Positions 1 through 8,333 are shown, counted from the first letter of the stretch. The stretch is 64,000 bases of DNA from Eggerthellaceae bacterium (GCA_022791455.1 JAAVZC010000004.1:40575-104574); one strand, 5' to 3'. Numbers and translations: made by a program. Notes: a model not told the origin generated them from the sequence alone.

Positions 1-8
1 AATAAGCT

Positions 9-1733
9 TTAGGCTTGGCCGGTGGCGGCCAGCATGCCGGCGCGACGGCCGAAGGTCATGGTGCGGCCGCAGGCAAGGCCGGTGAGCAGGTTGGGATAGC
101 TCACGCTGAAGAAGCCGCCGGAGTCGTTGCCGGTAAGGTAGAGGCCCTGGATGGGGTCGCCGTTCTCGTTGCAGGGGTGCATGTTGGTGTCGATGGTCAC
201 GCCGTCCAGGGTGGCCAGGAACCAGGCACCTGTGCGCACGCCGTAGAAGGGCGGCTGGGTGAGCGGCAGAAGGCGATGCTTCTCCTTGAAGTAGTCGGTG
301 TCCTCGCCGTTGGCGGCCATCTCGTTGTAGCGCTGCCAGGAGGCCACGGTAGCATCAACGGGGATGTTCAGCTTCTGGGCCAGCTCCTCGATGGTGTCAG
401 CTTTCTGCACGTAGCCGTCCTCGATGAGCTTCTCGATCATGCCGTCTACCACCTGCATGGGAATGTTGTTCTTGGCGCCGTTGGGGAACGGGAACAGGCG
501 GCAGCAGCCCACTTCGTCGAACGCCTCCGCTTGTTCGGCGTGATTGGCATCCCAGATGTCCACATAAGTCTGGTGCGGCTGCATGATGGTGGAGTGCAGC
601 ATGTAGTCGTAGGGGCCGGACTCGTTGCAGAAGCGCTCGCCCTTCAGGTTCAGCTTCAGGAAGGGCTGCTCGCCGAACCAGAACCAGCGGCCCAGCACGC
701 CGTCGCCGGCGGTTTGGTCAGGCTTCACGCAGGCGCGGTTGAAGGTGCACGCCGCACCCAGCGGGTCCATCGTGGCGCCCAGCCACAGGGCCGCCTTGAT
801 GCCGTCGCCGGTGGGGTTGCCACCGGAACCGGGGGCGGCGATGCGGATCTTCTGGTTCCAGGCCTGGCGGTCCTCCATCATCTCCAGGTTGTTGCCGTAG
901 CCGCCGGTGGAGAGGATGACGCCCTTAGAGGCGTTGATGCGGATGTAGTGGCGGTCTTCCTTCACGTCGCGGGCGATGACGCCGGTCACGCGGCCGGAGT
1001 CGTCGGTCTCGCACTTGATGAACTCGGTGAACCAGCGCACCTCGGCGCCTTTCTCGGCAGCGTAGGCCAGGATGGACTCCGCGAAGCCCCATTCCTCGTC
1101 CGCCTGACCGGCTTCGGTCAGCTGTGGGCTGTGGCCGGTGGCGAAGGCCTTGTCGCGGCCGGGGTCGCTCGTATCGCCCACGCCGCCTTCGAACTCCATG
1201 ACCATCTTGCCGTCGCGCTCGACGATATCGGTCAGCCAGTCCACCATGGCGCCGGACTCGTTGGCCCACAGCTTCACCAGGTCATAGTTCACGAAGCCGT
1301 TGGCGTAGCGGACGATGTCCTCGATGGCCTCTTTCTTCTCGATCTTGAATTCCGGGAACTCCTCGAAGGAGGCTTTCTGCAGACGGGAGTCGATGGCGCC
1401 GATGTCCTCGCGCACGTTCTTCGGCGTGCCCTGGCGGTCGATGCCGAGCACCTTCGCGCCGTTCTCGGCGGCGGAGATCATGGCAGGGATGCCGCCGGTG
1501 CCGATGCCCACCACCAGCACCTCGGTGTCCAGGGTCTCGGTGATGTCGGACTCCAGGATTTCCGGCGGGGCGCCCAGCCACGAGGGGCCGGAGAACTTGC
1601 CGGCGCTCAGGTTGTCGGGAGTGGCGGCGGCGTAGCCGTTGCCGCAGCCGGAAAGCGTTCCTGCGGCCAGCGCGCCCAAGGCGGCCACACCGGCTCCGCG
1701 CAGGAAGCCGCGACGGGAAAGGTTATTCTGCAT
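9..1733 (-). CDS. Tat-exported FAD-dependent reductase (fumarate reductase / Cgr2-UrdA-like flavoprotein)
   Basis: A 574-residue flavoprotein. The N-terminus has a twin-arginine signal (SRRGFLRG, residues 6-13), a hydrophobic stretch and a lipobox-like LSGC near residue 30, so it is probably exported folded and may be lipid-anchored. An FAD-binding Rossmann motif (VVGIGTGGIPA) lies near residue 75. The C-terminal GLYLTGNDSGG and YPNLLTGLACGR motifs are typical of the FAD_binding_2 / fumarate reductase flavoprotein superfamily. The start is an ATG behind GGGAGG. The gene overlaps the upstream cytochrome gene by 11 bases, so the two form a translationally coupled pair like cgr1-cgr2: the cytochrome would pass electrons from the quinone pool to this extracytoplasmic reductase. 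Substrate unknown; Eggerthellaceae carry many paralogues acting on fumarate analogues, steroids, catechols or plant compounds. Confidence 0.9.
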   Translation of the reverse strand: MQNNLSRRGFLRGAGVAALGALAAGTLSGCGNGYAAATPDNLSAGKFSGPSWLGAPPEILESDITETLDTEVLVVGIGTGGIPAMISAAENGAKVLGIDRQGTPKNVREDIGAIDSRLQKASFEEFPEFKIEKKEAIEDIVRYANGFVNYDLVKLWANESGAMVDWLTDIVERDGKMVMEFEGGVGDTSDPGRDKAFATGHSPQLTEAGQADEEWGFAESILAYAAEKGAEVRWFTEFIKCETDDSGRVTGVIARDVKEDRHYIRINASKGVILSTGGYGNNLEMMEDRQAWNQKIRIAAPGSGGNPTGDGIKAALWLGATMDPLGAACTFNRACVKPDQTAGDGVLGRWFWFGEQPFLKLNLKGERFCNESGPYDYMLHSTIMQPHQTYVDIWDANHAEQAEAFDEVGCCRLFPFPNGAKNNIPMQVVDGMIEKLIEDGYVQKADTIEELAQKLNIPVDATVASWQRYNEMAANGEDTDYFKEKHRLLPLTQPPFYGVRTGAWFLATLDGVTIDTNMHPCNENGDPIQGLYLTGNDSGGFFSVSYPNLLTGLACGRTMTFGRRAGMLAATGQA

Positions 1734-2370
1734 TGGGGGCCTCCCATCCTTCCGGAAGAGTCAGATCGTGGCACTCGTTGCAGACGAGCACTTGTTCTTC
1801 GTGGATTTTGTGGCAGTCGCCGCAGTCCAGGGCCAGGTCCTGATGGCTGGCATGGGGGTTGTACTTCTCGTCGTTGCCAGCAAAGCCCCACAACCCCGCG
1901 GTAATCTCGTCGAACGACGTGCCCAGGCTGTGATGGCATTCGGGGCGGGCGCAGAACTCCTCGTCGGCGAACTGCTTGCCGGTGGCGAGCATGGTGCCGT
2001 CATCGGTCATGGGATAGTTGTCAGAAACCCACGCGCACACCTCGGACACCTGCGTGGTGATCTCGGCGGTGTGGCAGTCAAGGCAGGCCTCTTCCGCCTC
2101 CGCATGGGCGGTAATGCCCAGCTTCGGATCGTTCGCCTCGTAGGTCTCCACGTAGTAGTCCATCGGGCTGTGGCAGATGGCATTGCAGAAACTGGGCTGT
2201 TCATGCCAAATCCAGAACCCGGCACCGGCCACCACCACGATGGCCACCACCACACCGGCGGTAATCCATCCGCGGCGATGGCTCTTCTTCTTGGGCGCCG
2301 GCGCGCCGGCGGTCGAGCTGGGGGCTGAAACTTGCGAAGTCTCCGATGTCTTCGTGTTCTCTTCTCCCAT
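1723..2370 (-). CDS. Membrane-anchored multiheme cytochrome c (NapC/NrfH/Cgr1-like)
   Basis: A 215-residue protein with a polar N-terminus, one membrane helix (about residues 34-56) and a periplasm-side domain. Three canonical heme sites are visible: CLDCH at 96-100, CGDCH at 183-187 and CNECH at 197-201. Two further Cys-His sites have longer spacing: CNAICH at 62-67 (CX3CH) and CARPECH at 140-146 (CX4CH). NapC/NirT-type cytochromes take electrons from menaquinol and give them to an exported reductase, here very probably the flavoprotein just downstream. The start is the ATG at 2370 behind AAAGGAGG; the reading frame stays open much further upstream, but that part has no family features and lies opposite the signal peptidase gene. 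Confidence 0.88.
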   Translation of the reverse strand: MGEENTKTSETSQVSAPSSTAGAPAPKKKSHRRGWITAGVVVAIVVVAGAGFWIWHEQPSFCNAICHSPMDYYVETYEANDPKLGITAHAEAEEACLDCHTAEITTQVSEVCAWVSDNYPMTDDGTMLATGKQFADEEFCARPECHHSLGTSFDEITAGLWGFAGNDEKYNPHASHQDLALDCGDCHKIHEEQVLVCNECHDLTLPEGWEAPNAE

Positions 2371-2443
2371 AATCCCCTCCTTTTCCTGTTCGCTTGGGAT
2401 CCTCGTGGCCCGCAAGATACCCTCCCAAACGGTGATCTGGCTA

Positions 2444-2460
2444 TTACCCCGGCGGGGTAA
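2444..2460. promoter_or_regulatory. 17-bp palindrome upstream of the cytochrome-reductase pair
   Basis: TTACCCCGGCGGGGTAA is a perfect 7+3+7 palindrome 74 bases upstream of the cytochrome start, in an AT-richer patch. It could be an operator for a dimeric regulator of the reductase operon. In the + direction it is followed by ATTTTGTGTTTT, so it could also be a weak intrinsic terminator, although no + strand gene precedes it. Role inferred only. Confidence 0.4.
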
Positions 2461-2725
2461 ATTTTGTGTTTTCCCAGGTAGATTGAGGATAAGTGCCCCA
2501 AACGCGAAGAAACGGTGCCGTCGCCACGACGCTTGGGGCAGCCTGGCACGGCGAGGGCGAGCAGAATTTGCGGGGCGCGGGCAAAGACTGCTTGGCGAAT
2601 ATTTGCAGCCGATTTGTGCGAACCGTGCGGTCATTTGGCGTCGCGATGGGGAAACCCTGCATTCGGTTTGACGACGAGTTGCAGCCGCGCTGGCGAACGC
2701 GGAGCCTAAAGTGAATTCCCGTAAA

Positions 2726-2759
2726 GCCAGGGCGGCACCCCCCTTCCGGCCGCCCTGGC
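2726..2759 (+). other. Leader hairpin ahead of the sipW cassette (region 2371-2788)
   Basis: An 11-bp perfect stem (GCCAGGGCGGC 2726-2736 with its complement 2749-2759) around a 12-base loop, 29 bases before the likely sipW start. No T-tract follows, so it reads as a leader structure rather than a simple terminator. The rest of the 418-bp divergent region holds the 2444 palindrome and no gene I can support; no convincing -35/-10 pair was found for either direction. Confidence 0.45.
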
Positions 2760-2788
2760 CCCGAAACCTCAACGAAAGGAAGCCTCCG

Positions 2789-3436
2789 TTGGCCCGCTTC
2801 GCGCCCCGCTCCCGATTTCGCACCCTCGTGTCGGGATTCATCACCCTCGAGTGCGCGCTGCTCCTGGCAGCCGCCCTCGCCACTTCGGGCGCAGTGGCGC
2901 TGGGGCTTTCCCCGCTCGCCATCACCTCCGGCTCGATGGAGCCGACTATTGCGGTGGGCTCGCTGGTGTGGGCGGATCGCACACCCGCCGAGCAGCTTAT
3001 GCCGGGAGACATCTGCGCCTTCTCCTCCCCCGACGGCATCACTGTCGTACACCGGGTGGAGTCCGTAGACACCGCCGACACATCGCTTATCACCAAGGGA
3101 GACGCAAACGCCGGCGTCGACCCGCGCCCGATCCCCTTCGCTTCGGTGCAAGGGAAGGTGGTGTTCGCGCTTCCTGTGGCAGGTGCTCTCTTCTTGGCAG
3201 TGCAAACCCACCGAGGGCTTTTCGTCCTCGTCCTCATCGGGATCAACGGCGCGCTCGCAGCAGCCGCGGCGGCCGTTTCCACATATCACTCTTTGAAAGG
3301 AGAACAGAATGGAGAAAATCGCGAAGAAGCAGAGCGGGCAGCAGAAGTTCCTGCGAGACTTGGGCAAGGTGGGAGTCACCATCACCGCCTGCGGCCTCAT
3401 TTTCGCCGGAGCGGCCATGGCCTACTTCACCGCTAA
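2789..3436 (+). CDS. sipW: SipW-type signal peptidase I (S26B family)
   Basis: About 215 residues. An N-terminal membrane helix (about 16-40) is followed by the catalytic SGSMEPT box (Ser49), VVHRV (His88) and TKGDAN (Asp105). The His in place of the usual general-base Lys marks the ER/archaeal-like S26B branch, to which Bacillus SipW belongs. A second hydrophobic segment covers about 127-164. Start: TTG at 2789 is preferred because AAAGGAAG lies just ahead; a GTG at 2711 in the same frame would put the 2726-2759 hairpin inside the coding region and has no ribosome site. The last ~43 residues are read from sequence that overlaps the next gene by 128 bases, which is odd and may reflect an old frameshift. 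It should process the SipW-type leaders of its neighbours. Confidence 0.85.
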   Translation: MARFAPRSRFRTLVSGFITLECALLLAAALATSGAVALGLSPLAITSGSMEPTIAVGSLVWADRTPAEQLMPGDICAFSSPDGITVVHRVESVDTADTSLITKGDANAGVDPRPIPFASVQGKVVFALPVAGALFLAVQTHRGLFVLVLIGINGALAAAAAAVSTYHSLKGEQNGENREEAERAAEVPARLGQGGSHHHRLRPHFRRSGHGLLHR

Positions 3437-3962
3437 CGGCACGGCAGAGAACGTCTTCACCATCTACGGCGGCAACAACGGTGAGACGCTCGACATCCGC
3501 ATCGACGAGCCCGATTGGGATCCGGACGCCGACCATACGGTGTTACCGGGCACCGAGCTCAAGAAGAACCCAATGATCACCAACACCGAGGGCGTGGACG
3601 CCTACGCTCTCATGAAAGTCACCATTCCCCAGGGCACGGTGGGCGGCACGGCCAACAGCCCGCTCTTTGCGCTGAATCAATTGAACACCGGCACCGATAA
3701 GCAGGAGTGGACCTCGCAGGGCAGCTGGACGGAAGACGGCAAGAAGATTGAGGTGTACTCCTACAACAGCACCATCGCCAAGGACGAGTCCACCGCTCCC
3801 CTGTTCGCGTCCGTATCCTTTAGTCCGCTTCTGACAAACGCCGAAGTAAACGCCCTCGATTCCTCCCTGTCCATCGATATCGAAGCGTTCTCTGTCCAGA
3901 AGGACAACATCGCCGACGCCGCAGCGGCCCTCGCCCTGTCCGGCTGGGTTAAGAACGTGTAA
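3309..3962 (+). CDS. SipW-dependent TasA/camelysin-like secreted protein
   Basis: A 217-residue protein with a basic N-terminus, a hydrophobic segment (about 21-39) and then AYFTANGTAENVFTI, the pattern of SipW-dependent leaders (an AxFTD-like cleavage region followed by N-x-FT-x-G). The body (LDIRIDEPDWDP, LPGTELKKNPMITN, VDAYALMKVTIP) resembles the TasA/camelysin fold used for biofilm fibres in Bacillus. It starts with ATG behind AAAGGAGA, inside the 3' end of sipW. Adjacent signal peptidase plus substrate is the arrangement of sipW-tasA. Whether it forms fibres, acts as a protease or only as surface protein cannot be told from sequence. Confidence 0.8.
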   Translation: MEKIAKKQSGQQKFLRDLGKVGVTITACGLIFAGAAMAYFTANGTAENVFTIYGGNNGETLDIRIDEPDWDPDADHTVLPGTELKKNPMITNTEGVDAYALMKVTIPQGTVGGTANSPLFALNQLNTGTDKQEWTSQGSWTEDGKKIEVYSYNSTIAKDESTAPLFASVSFSPLLTNAEVNALDSSLSIDIEAFSVQKDNIADAAAALALSGWVKNV

Positions 3963-3974
3963 GGCCGAAGCCCC

Positions 3975-4631
3975 ATGAAGCCCCTCGCCCTTTTGGTTTC
4001 CCTGCTGCTGGCGGCACTGCTGCAACCGCATCCCGCTTGGGCCGACAGCGAGCCCTACCGCGTGGTGTTCGACGGACCCTTCGCCTCCCTCACCGAAGAA
4101 GGGGCGGACTTTTTCGCCCATATGGACGGATTCCGGCCGGGCCAAACCCAGACCGGTGAGTTCATCTGCGAGAACCGCACGAACGGGCCGGTGGCGATCT
4201 CGGTGAAGTTGGTGCCTCGCGACAACGCCCTGGCCGGGGCGCTTAGCACCGAGATTCGGGCGGGGAGCCTTGAGGGCGAGACGGTGGGGCTGCTCTCCAT
4301 GCGCCAGCAGGAGGAAGTGTTCCTGTGCCGGCTGGAGAGCGGTGGATCCGCCCCCTTCGCGTTCCTGGCCACTGTATCGAACGAAGTGGATGCACGGGCG
4401 AGGGCGATGACGGGCCTTGCGGAATGGGAGTTCATCGCCGTTGCCGAACCAGACGAGAGCCCAAAGCCCGACAGCCCCAACAGCGAACAAGATACCGGCG
4501 GCAATTCGACCTTCCAGCAATCGCACACCCTCCCGCAAACCGGCGATACGGCCCTTGTTGCGTTGGCAGGACTCGCAACAGCCGGTGCCCTCGTCATCGC
4601 CCTCGTCGCCCAAAGAAACAGACGACCCTGA
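3975..4631 (+). CDS. LPQTG-anchored surface protein
   Basis: A 218-residue exported protein. It has a conventional signal peptide (MKPLALLVSLLLAALL, probable cleavage after AWA near residue 23), a beta-rich body of about 125 residues with two Cys, a Pro/Ser/Asp-rich linker (about 159-184), and a classic sorting signal: LPQTG at 186-190, a hydrophobic helix and the RNRRP tail. It should be linked to peptidoglycan by a sortase; no sortase gene lies in this window. Twelve bases separate it from the TasA-like gene and ten from the next gene, so it is in the same operon. It may be the wall-bound partner of the neighbouring secreted proteins. Confidence 0.82.
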   Translation: MKPLALLVSLLLAALLQPHPAWADSEPYRVVFDGPFASLTEEGADFFAHMDGFRPGQTQTGEFICENRTNGPVAISVKLVPRDNALAGALSTEIRAGSLEGETVGLLSMRQQEEVFLCRLESGGSAPFAFLATVSNEVDARARAMTGLAEWEFIAVAEPDESPKPDSPNSEQDTGGNSTFQQSHTLPQTGDTALVALAGLATAGALVIALVAQRNRRP

Positions 4632-4641
4632 AAGGAATCTC

Positions 4642-7600
4642 ATGGCGCCCCGTCCCCGCATAGCCCGCCGCGGCCTGAAGACAGCCGGCATCCTCTTTTC
4701 CCTCGGCGCCTTGCTCTGCCTGGCGGTGGGAACGGCAGCGGCCTACTTCACCTCGACCGACATGGTGGTCAACTACTTCAGCCCCCAGGCGCAGACGCGC
4801 CAAAACATCGTCGCGTTCTATTGCGAGAGCGACAACTCGGTGAACTTCGCCGCCATCAACCCGACTGACGTGCAGGGAGACCCCTCCCGCTACACCATCG
4901 CGGGAAAGACCTGCACCCAATACTACGATGCCCAGGAAGACCTGGATTTCGATGATCAGGGAACGGCCGGCCCCTTCTTCGCCTGCAACCGCGACGACTC
5001 GAAAAAGGTCTGGGATAGCAAGTACTCCCACATCTCGAAAGTGTGCTTCCTCACGCCGCTCCAGCCCCACTCGATGGCCGGATGGCTGCGGGACACCGGC
5101 CGCATCGACAAAGTGGAGGGTCTCGAAAACCTGGACACCTCGCAGTTGGAAAACCTGCGGCTAACCTTCTCCAGATGCTCGGGGCAGGCAGTGGCCCAGA
5201 TCATAGGGGCCCTCGACACCTCTTCGGTCACCACAATGGAAGGCTGTTTCCGCGGGGCCCATATGGAAGGCTGGAATATGTCCGGCTGGGACACCTCCTC
5301 GGTCCGCGACTTCCGCAGCACCTTCGAATCCGCCACGGGGGAAAATCTGGACCTGAGCAGCTGGGACGTTTCGCAGGCGCAAACCATGGACCGCATGTTT
5401 TATTGCGCCTTCTGGAACTACTACATCATGAGCGATGGCTACGAGTCCACCGATGTTCAGGCGGCATGCACTCCGCACTGGTGGGGGCTGGACATAAGCG
5501 GTTGGCAGCCGGAGCGGCTGGTCAGCTATAAGGACATGTTCTTCTCCTGCTGTACGCAATCTGTCGATTTGTCCGGTTTCGCCAACAGTGCCATCGGTCA
5601 GAATCCCGGCCTTGACAGCTCCTTTATTAAAGAAGTGGCCGTTGGCAATCAGTGGATCTGGGACAACGTAGCCGCCGGCATAACCCCTTGGTTCTCCATA
5701 AGCACCCACGATAGCTACCGCAATTGGGACACCGTGAAAGGACAAGAGGCACCCCCGAATTGCACTGCCGCCACCTACGACCGAAGCGCCCTGTTCGCCG
5801 TGCTCTACGACGGGGAACTGAGCCTGTACCGGGTGCTGAACCGTCAGACAGACGACCCCGAGGAAGACAAATGGGGCATGTACTACGAAACCTTCCAGCG
5901 CTACAACAAGGGCTACTACGACGCGGTGTTCCCGCTCGATTACAAGCAGGCGCTGACCTCGGCGACCGAAGTGCCATGGCGCGAGCACGCCGATCAGATC
6001 ACTGCGGTCAGCGTTAAAAGCGATATCGCGCCACTATGCATGGACTGGTGGTTCGACGGACTTTCCTCCTGCGCCCAGTTCTCACTGGAACGGCTGGATG
6101 CGCGCCAATGCTCGCTCGGGCGGCCCCTGTTCTCAGGGTGTTCGCTCATGAACCGCCTGTCCATTGGCGAAAATTGGGAATTCCCCGCCGAAAGCGGGAC
6201 GTTCGCCCAACCGCAACCGGGCATCTGGTACGCCAACGGCACCGAGTATCGCGAAACCGACTCGCTGCCGAAGCCGGGCACCTACTGGCGCCAGAATCCC
6301 GTAGCTTTCATGACTACGGACAAAGTACTCCACCTGGCCGATGGCCGGGTAAGCGTCAAGGACACCTTCAACGGGAAGAAAGTCATCGCAAAGACTAGCC
6401 TCGGGCTCGATTGGCTCGACTCCCTCGCTCCTGCAACGCCGTGGAGCACCTGGGACTATCGATCTGTCGTTGTCGAAACGCCGCTGAAGCCGCGCTCTTG
6501 CGAACGATGGTTCTACTTCTCACCTGCAGAGAAGATGGATCTTTCGAAGCTGAATACTACCGAGGCCTCCTCACTTCGGGACATGTTCGCCTTCTGCTAC
6601 GAGCTTTCCGATGTAACCCTGGGCGAGGACTTCGACTTTCGCGGCACCGGCCAAACCAATCAGTGCCAGCTGCCCGACGATATGTGGAAGGATCAGGCCA
6701 CTGGCTACTCCTACTATGCCAGCATGATTCCCAATCGCACAGCGGCCCGCTACACCCGCGGGCTGGAATGGCGGGCGCTGCTCTACGACAGCCCGACAGA
6801 CGAAACAACGCTGGAATTCCGCTTCTCGAAGCCGATTGCCGCCGGCGAGACGACGGCCGATGGGTACGAGATCAAAGAGGTCTTCACTGGCTTCGACCAG
6901 AGCACCTACTACGGCGCCGCCGACGCTCCTTGGCACAGCCACCGCAGCCAAATTCAGAAAGTGGTGGTTGCGGATCCCCTTGCCCCTGCCGCCACCAGTT
7001 ACTGGTTCACCGATTTCACCAGCTGCAACGAACTGGACCTGGGCAGCCTGGACACCACTGACTGCTCCTCTATGAACCTCATGTTCAAAGGCTGCGCGGC
7101 GAAGCGCATCACCGTTGGCGATCGGTTCTCCTTCGAAGGCCGTACCGGCTCGCGGCTGTGCTCATTTGACGAGGGTACATGGAAAGCCGAAGGAACCGGC
7201 GCCGTATACCAACGACCGCAGAATATCCCATCCTTCCAGGCTGAAACCTATCTGGGTGGGCTTATCGCACAGGCAATCTTCCTGGAAAACAAGGACTTGC
7301 GGTTCGTGCTGGCAGACAAATTACTTGAAGCCTGGATGAGTTCCTACGACGGCCTGGGAGTACGCTGGTCTTGTAAATTCGACGACATCTCAAGCGCCTC
7401 TATCCCCTGGTTAAAAGAGGTGGGCTTCGGCAGCCAGAATATTCCAAGCTCGGCCAAGCGCGTGATCGCCGAGGCTCCCCTTGCCCCCAAATCGATTGCG
7501 GGCTGGTTCAAAGGGTTCACCGCGTGCGAGGAAATAGATCTCGATCTGCTCGATGTGAGCAATTGCACCTCGCTTGAAGAAACATTCTATGAATGCGAGA

Positions 7601-8187
7601 GCCTTGTAAGCATCAACATTGCCAGCTGGGATGTTTCCCAGATGACCACCATGGCCTCGGGGTTCTTCGGAGCGAAGGTTTTGCCGAGGGTAGACGTGAG
7701 TTCTTGGCAGCCCGAGAAATGCACGAGCTTCGCCAGCCTGTTCGCTCGCTGCTGGAAACTGGCAGAAATAGACCTCTCTCGATGGACAGCAAACAAATGC
7801 ACGAGCTTCTCGGGAATGTTCAGCGGATGCTCGGCGCTTACTTCCTTGGATCTAAGCGCATTGAGCCCCCAGGCGCCCGCCAACTACACCCGCATGTTCG
7901 GCAGCTGCAGCAAGCTGCAAGAGCTGGATATATCGAACCTGGCTATTAGAGGCGCCTGTGACCTGTATTACATGTTCGAGAACTGCTCGGCCCTGACCAC
8001 CATCTACGGCCAAGACTGGGAAGTGGGCAGCTGCAAATACCCGAACGACACCTTCAAGGGATGCACCGCCCTCACCGGCCAGAACGGATCGACTCTCGCC
8101 AGCATTGGCCACACGCGCGCCATCAGCGCCCGCATCGACCGCGAAGAAGCCCCGGGGCTCTTCACGTCCCCTCCCGAAGCCTCCTAA
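4642..8187 (+). CDS. Giant BspA/DUF285-type surface protein with SipW-like leader
   Basis: 1181 residues from the ATG at 4642, which follows AAAGGA; the frame is open further upstream but that part runs into the preceding gene. The N-terminus has Arg-rich residues, a hydrophobic helix and AAAYFTSTDMVVNYF, closely matching the leader of the TasA-like neighbour. The body contains many DUF285/BspA-like repeats (for example LDLSSWDVSQAQTMDRMF, INIASWDVSQMTTMASGF, IDLSRWTANKCTSFSGMF), densest near residues 180-330 and 970-1140. BspA-family repeats serve in adhesion and host or matrix binding. There is no LPXTG motif or membrane tail, so it is probably secreted and held non-covalently, perhaps by the TasA-like or LPQTG proteins. 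Final gene of the four-gene cassette. Confidence 0.82.
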   Translation: MAPRPRIARRGLKTAGILFSLGALLCLAVGTAAAYFTSTDMVVNYFSPQAQTRQNIVAFYCESDNSVNFAAINPTDVQGDPSRYTIAGKTCTQYYDAQEDLDFDDQGTAGPFFACNRDDSKKVWDSKYSHISKVCFLTPLQPHSMAGWLRDTGRIDKVEGLENLDTSQLENLRLTFSRCSGQAVAQIIGALDTSSVTTMEGCFRGAHMEGWNMSGWDTSSVRDFRSTFESATGENLDLSSWDVSQAQTMDRMFYCAFWNYYIMSDGYESTDVQAACTPHWWGLDISGWQPERLVSYKDMFFSCCTQSVDLSGFANSAIGQNPGLDSSFIKEVAVGNQWIWDNVAAGITPWFSISTHDSYRNWDTVKGQEAPPNCTAATYDRSALFAVLYDGELSLYRVLNRQTDDPEEDKWGMYYETFQRYNKGYYDAVFPLDYKQALTSATEVPWREHADQITAVSVKSDIAPLCMDWWFDGLSSCAQFSLERLDARQCSLGRPLFSGCSLMNRLSIGENWEFPAESGTFAQPQPGIWYANGTEYRETDSLPKPGTYWRQNPVAFMTTDKVLHLADGRVSVKDTFNGKKVIAKTSLGLDWLDSLAPATPWSTWDYRSVVVETPLKPRSCERWFYFSPAEKMDLSKLNTTEASSLRDMFAFCYELSDVTLGEDFDFRGTGQTNQCQLPDDMWKDQATGYSYYASMIPNRTAARYTRGLEWRALLYDSPTDETTLEFRFSKPIAAGETTADGYEIKEVFTGFDQSTYYGAADAPWHSHRSQIQKVVVADPLAPAATSYWFTDFTSCNELDLGSLDTTDCSSMNLMFKGCAAKRITVGDRFSFEGRTGSRLCSFDEGTWKAEGTGAVYQRPQNIPSFQAETYLGGLIAQAIFLENKDLRFVLADKLLEAWMSSYDGLGVRWSCKFDDISSASIPWLKEVGFGSQNIPSSAKRVIAEAPLAPKSIAGWFKGFTACEEIDLDLLDVSNCTSLEETFYECESLVSINIASWDVSQMTTMASGFFGAKVLPRVDVSSWQPEKCTSFASLFARCWKLAEIDLSRWTANKCTSFSGMFSGCSALTSLDLSALSPQAPANYTRMFGSCSKLQELDISNLAIRGACDLYYMFENCSALTTIYGQDWEVGSCKYPNDTFKGCTALTGQNGSTLASIGHTRAISARIDREEAPGLFTSPPEAS

Positions 8188-8188
8188 G

Positions 8189-8287
8189 TTGTCATCCTGA
8201 GCGGAGGCCGAAGGCCGGAGTCGAAGGATCTCACCCGGCTGGAGAGATCCTTCGACTACGCGCTACGCGCTTCGCTCAGGATGACAA
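8189..8287. repeat. R1 palindromic repeat, full copy 1
   Basis: A 99-bp inverted repeat bounded by TTGTCATCCTGAGCG and its exact complement, with inner arms carrying TCGAAGGATCTC and GAGATCCTTCGA. It begins one base after the stop codon of the BspA gene. Other copies in this window: 11320, 24188 and 46033 (full), 9533, 25437 and 41932 (half), and a variant at 53689. Confidence 0.9.
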
Positions 8288-8294
8288 CGGATCA

Positions 8295-8328
8295 AGCACA
8301 AAATAAGGCCCGGCGTTTGCCGGGCCTT
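8295..8328 (-). terminator. Intrinsic terminator of the rubredoxin gene
   Basis: A 10-bp perfect stem (8305-8314 with 8319-8328) and a four-base loop, followed on the - strand by TTATTTTGTG. It lies 5 bases after the rubredoxin stop codon. Confidence 0.8.
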
Positions 8329-8333
8329 GGGGG

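Noticed and set aside
15..1904. Long + strand frame opposite the flavoprotein gene, and similar long frames opposite aroB/aroC, alaS, pheT, addA and addB
   Set aside because: They mirror high-GC coding regions on the - strand, have no family motifs or ribosome sites, and disagree with codon-position bias.
2711..2788. Upstream GTG start for sipW
   Set aside because: No ribosome site; would include the 11-bp-stem hairpin and a non-homologous basic leader; the TTG at 2789 has AAAGGAAG.
2371..3282. Extension of the cytochrome reading frame to about 3282
   Set aside because: The extra ~300 residues lie opposite sipW and have no cytochrome features; the ATG at 2370 has a strong AGGAGG site.
8189..8287. 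R1 as an ordinary intrinsic terminator
   Set aside because: Long and imperfect inside, without a T-tract on either side, and copies occur in coding sequence, within an operon and upstream of rarA.
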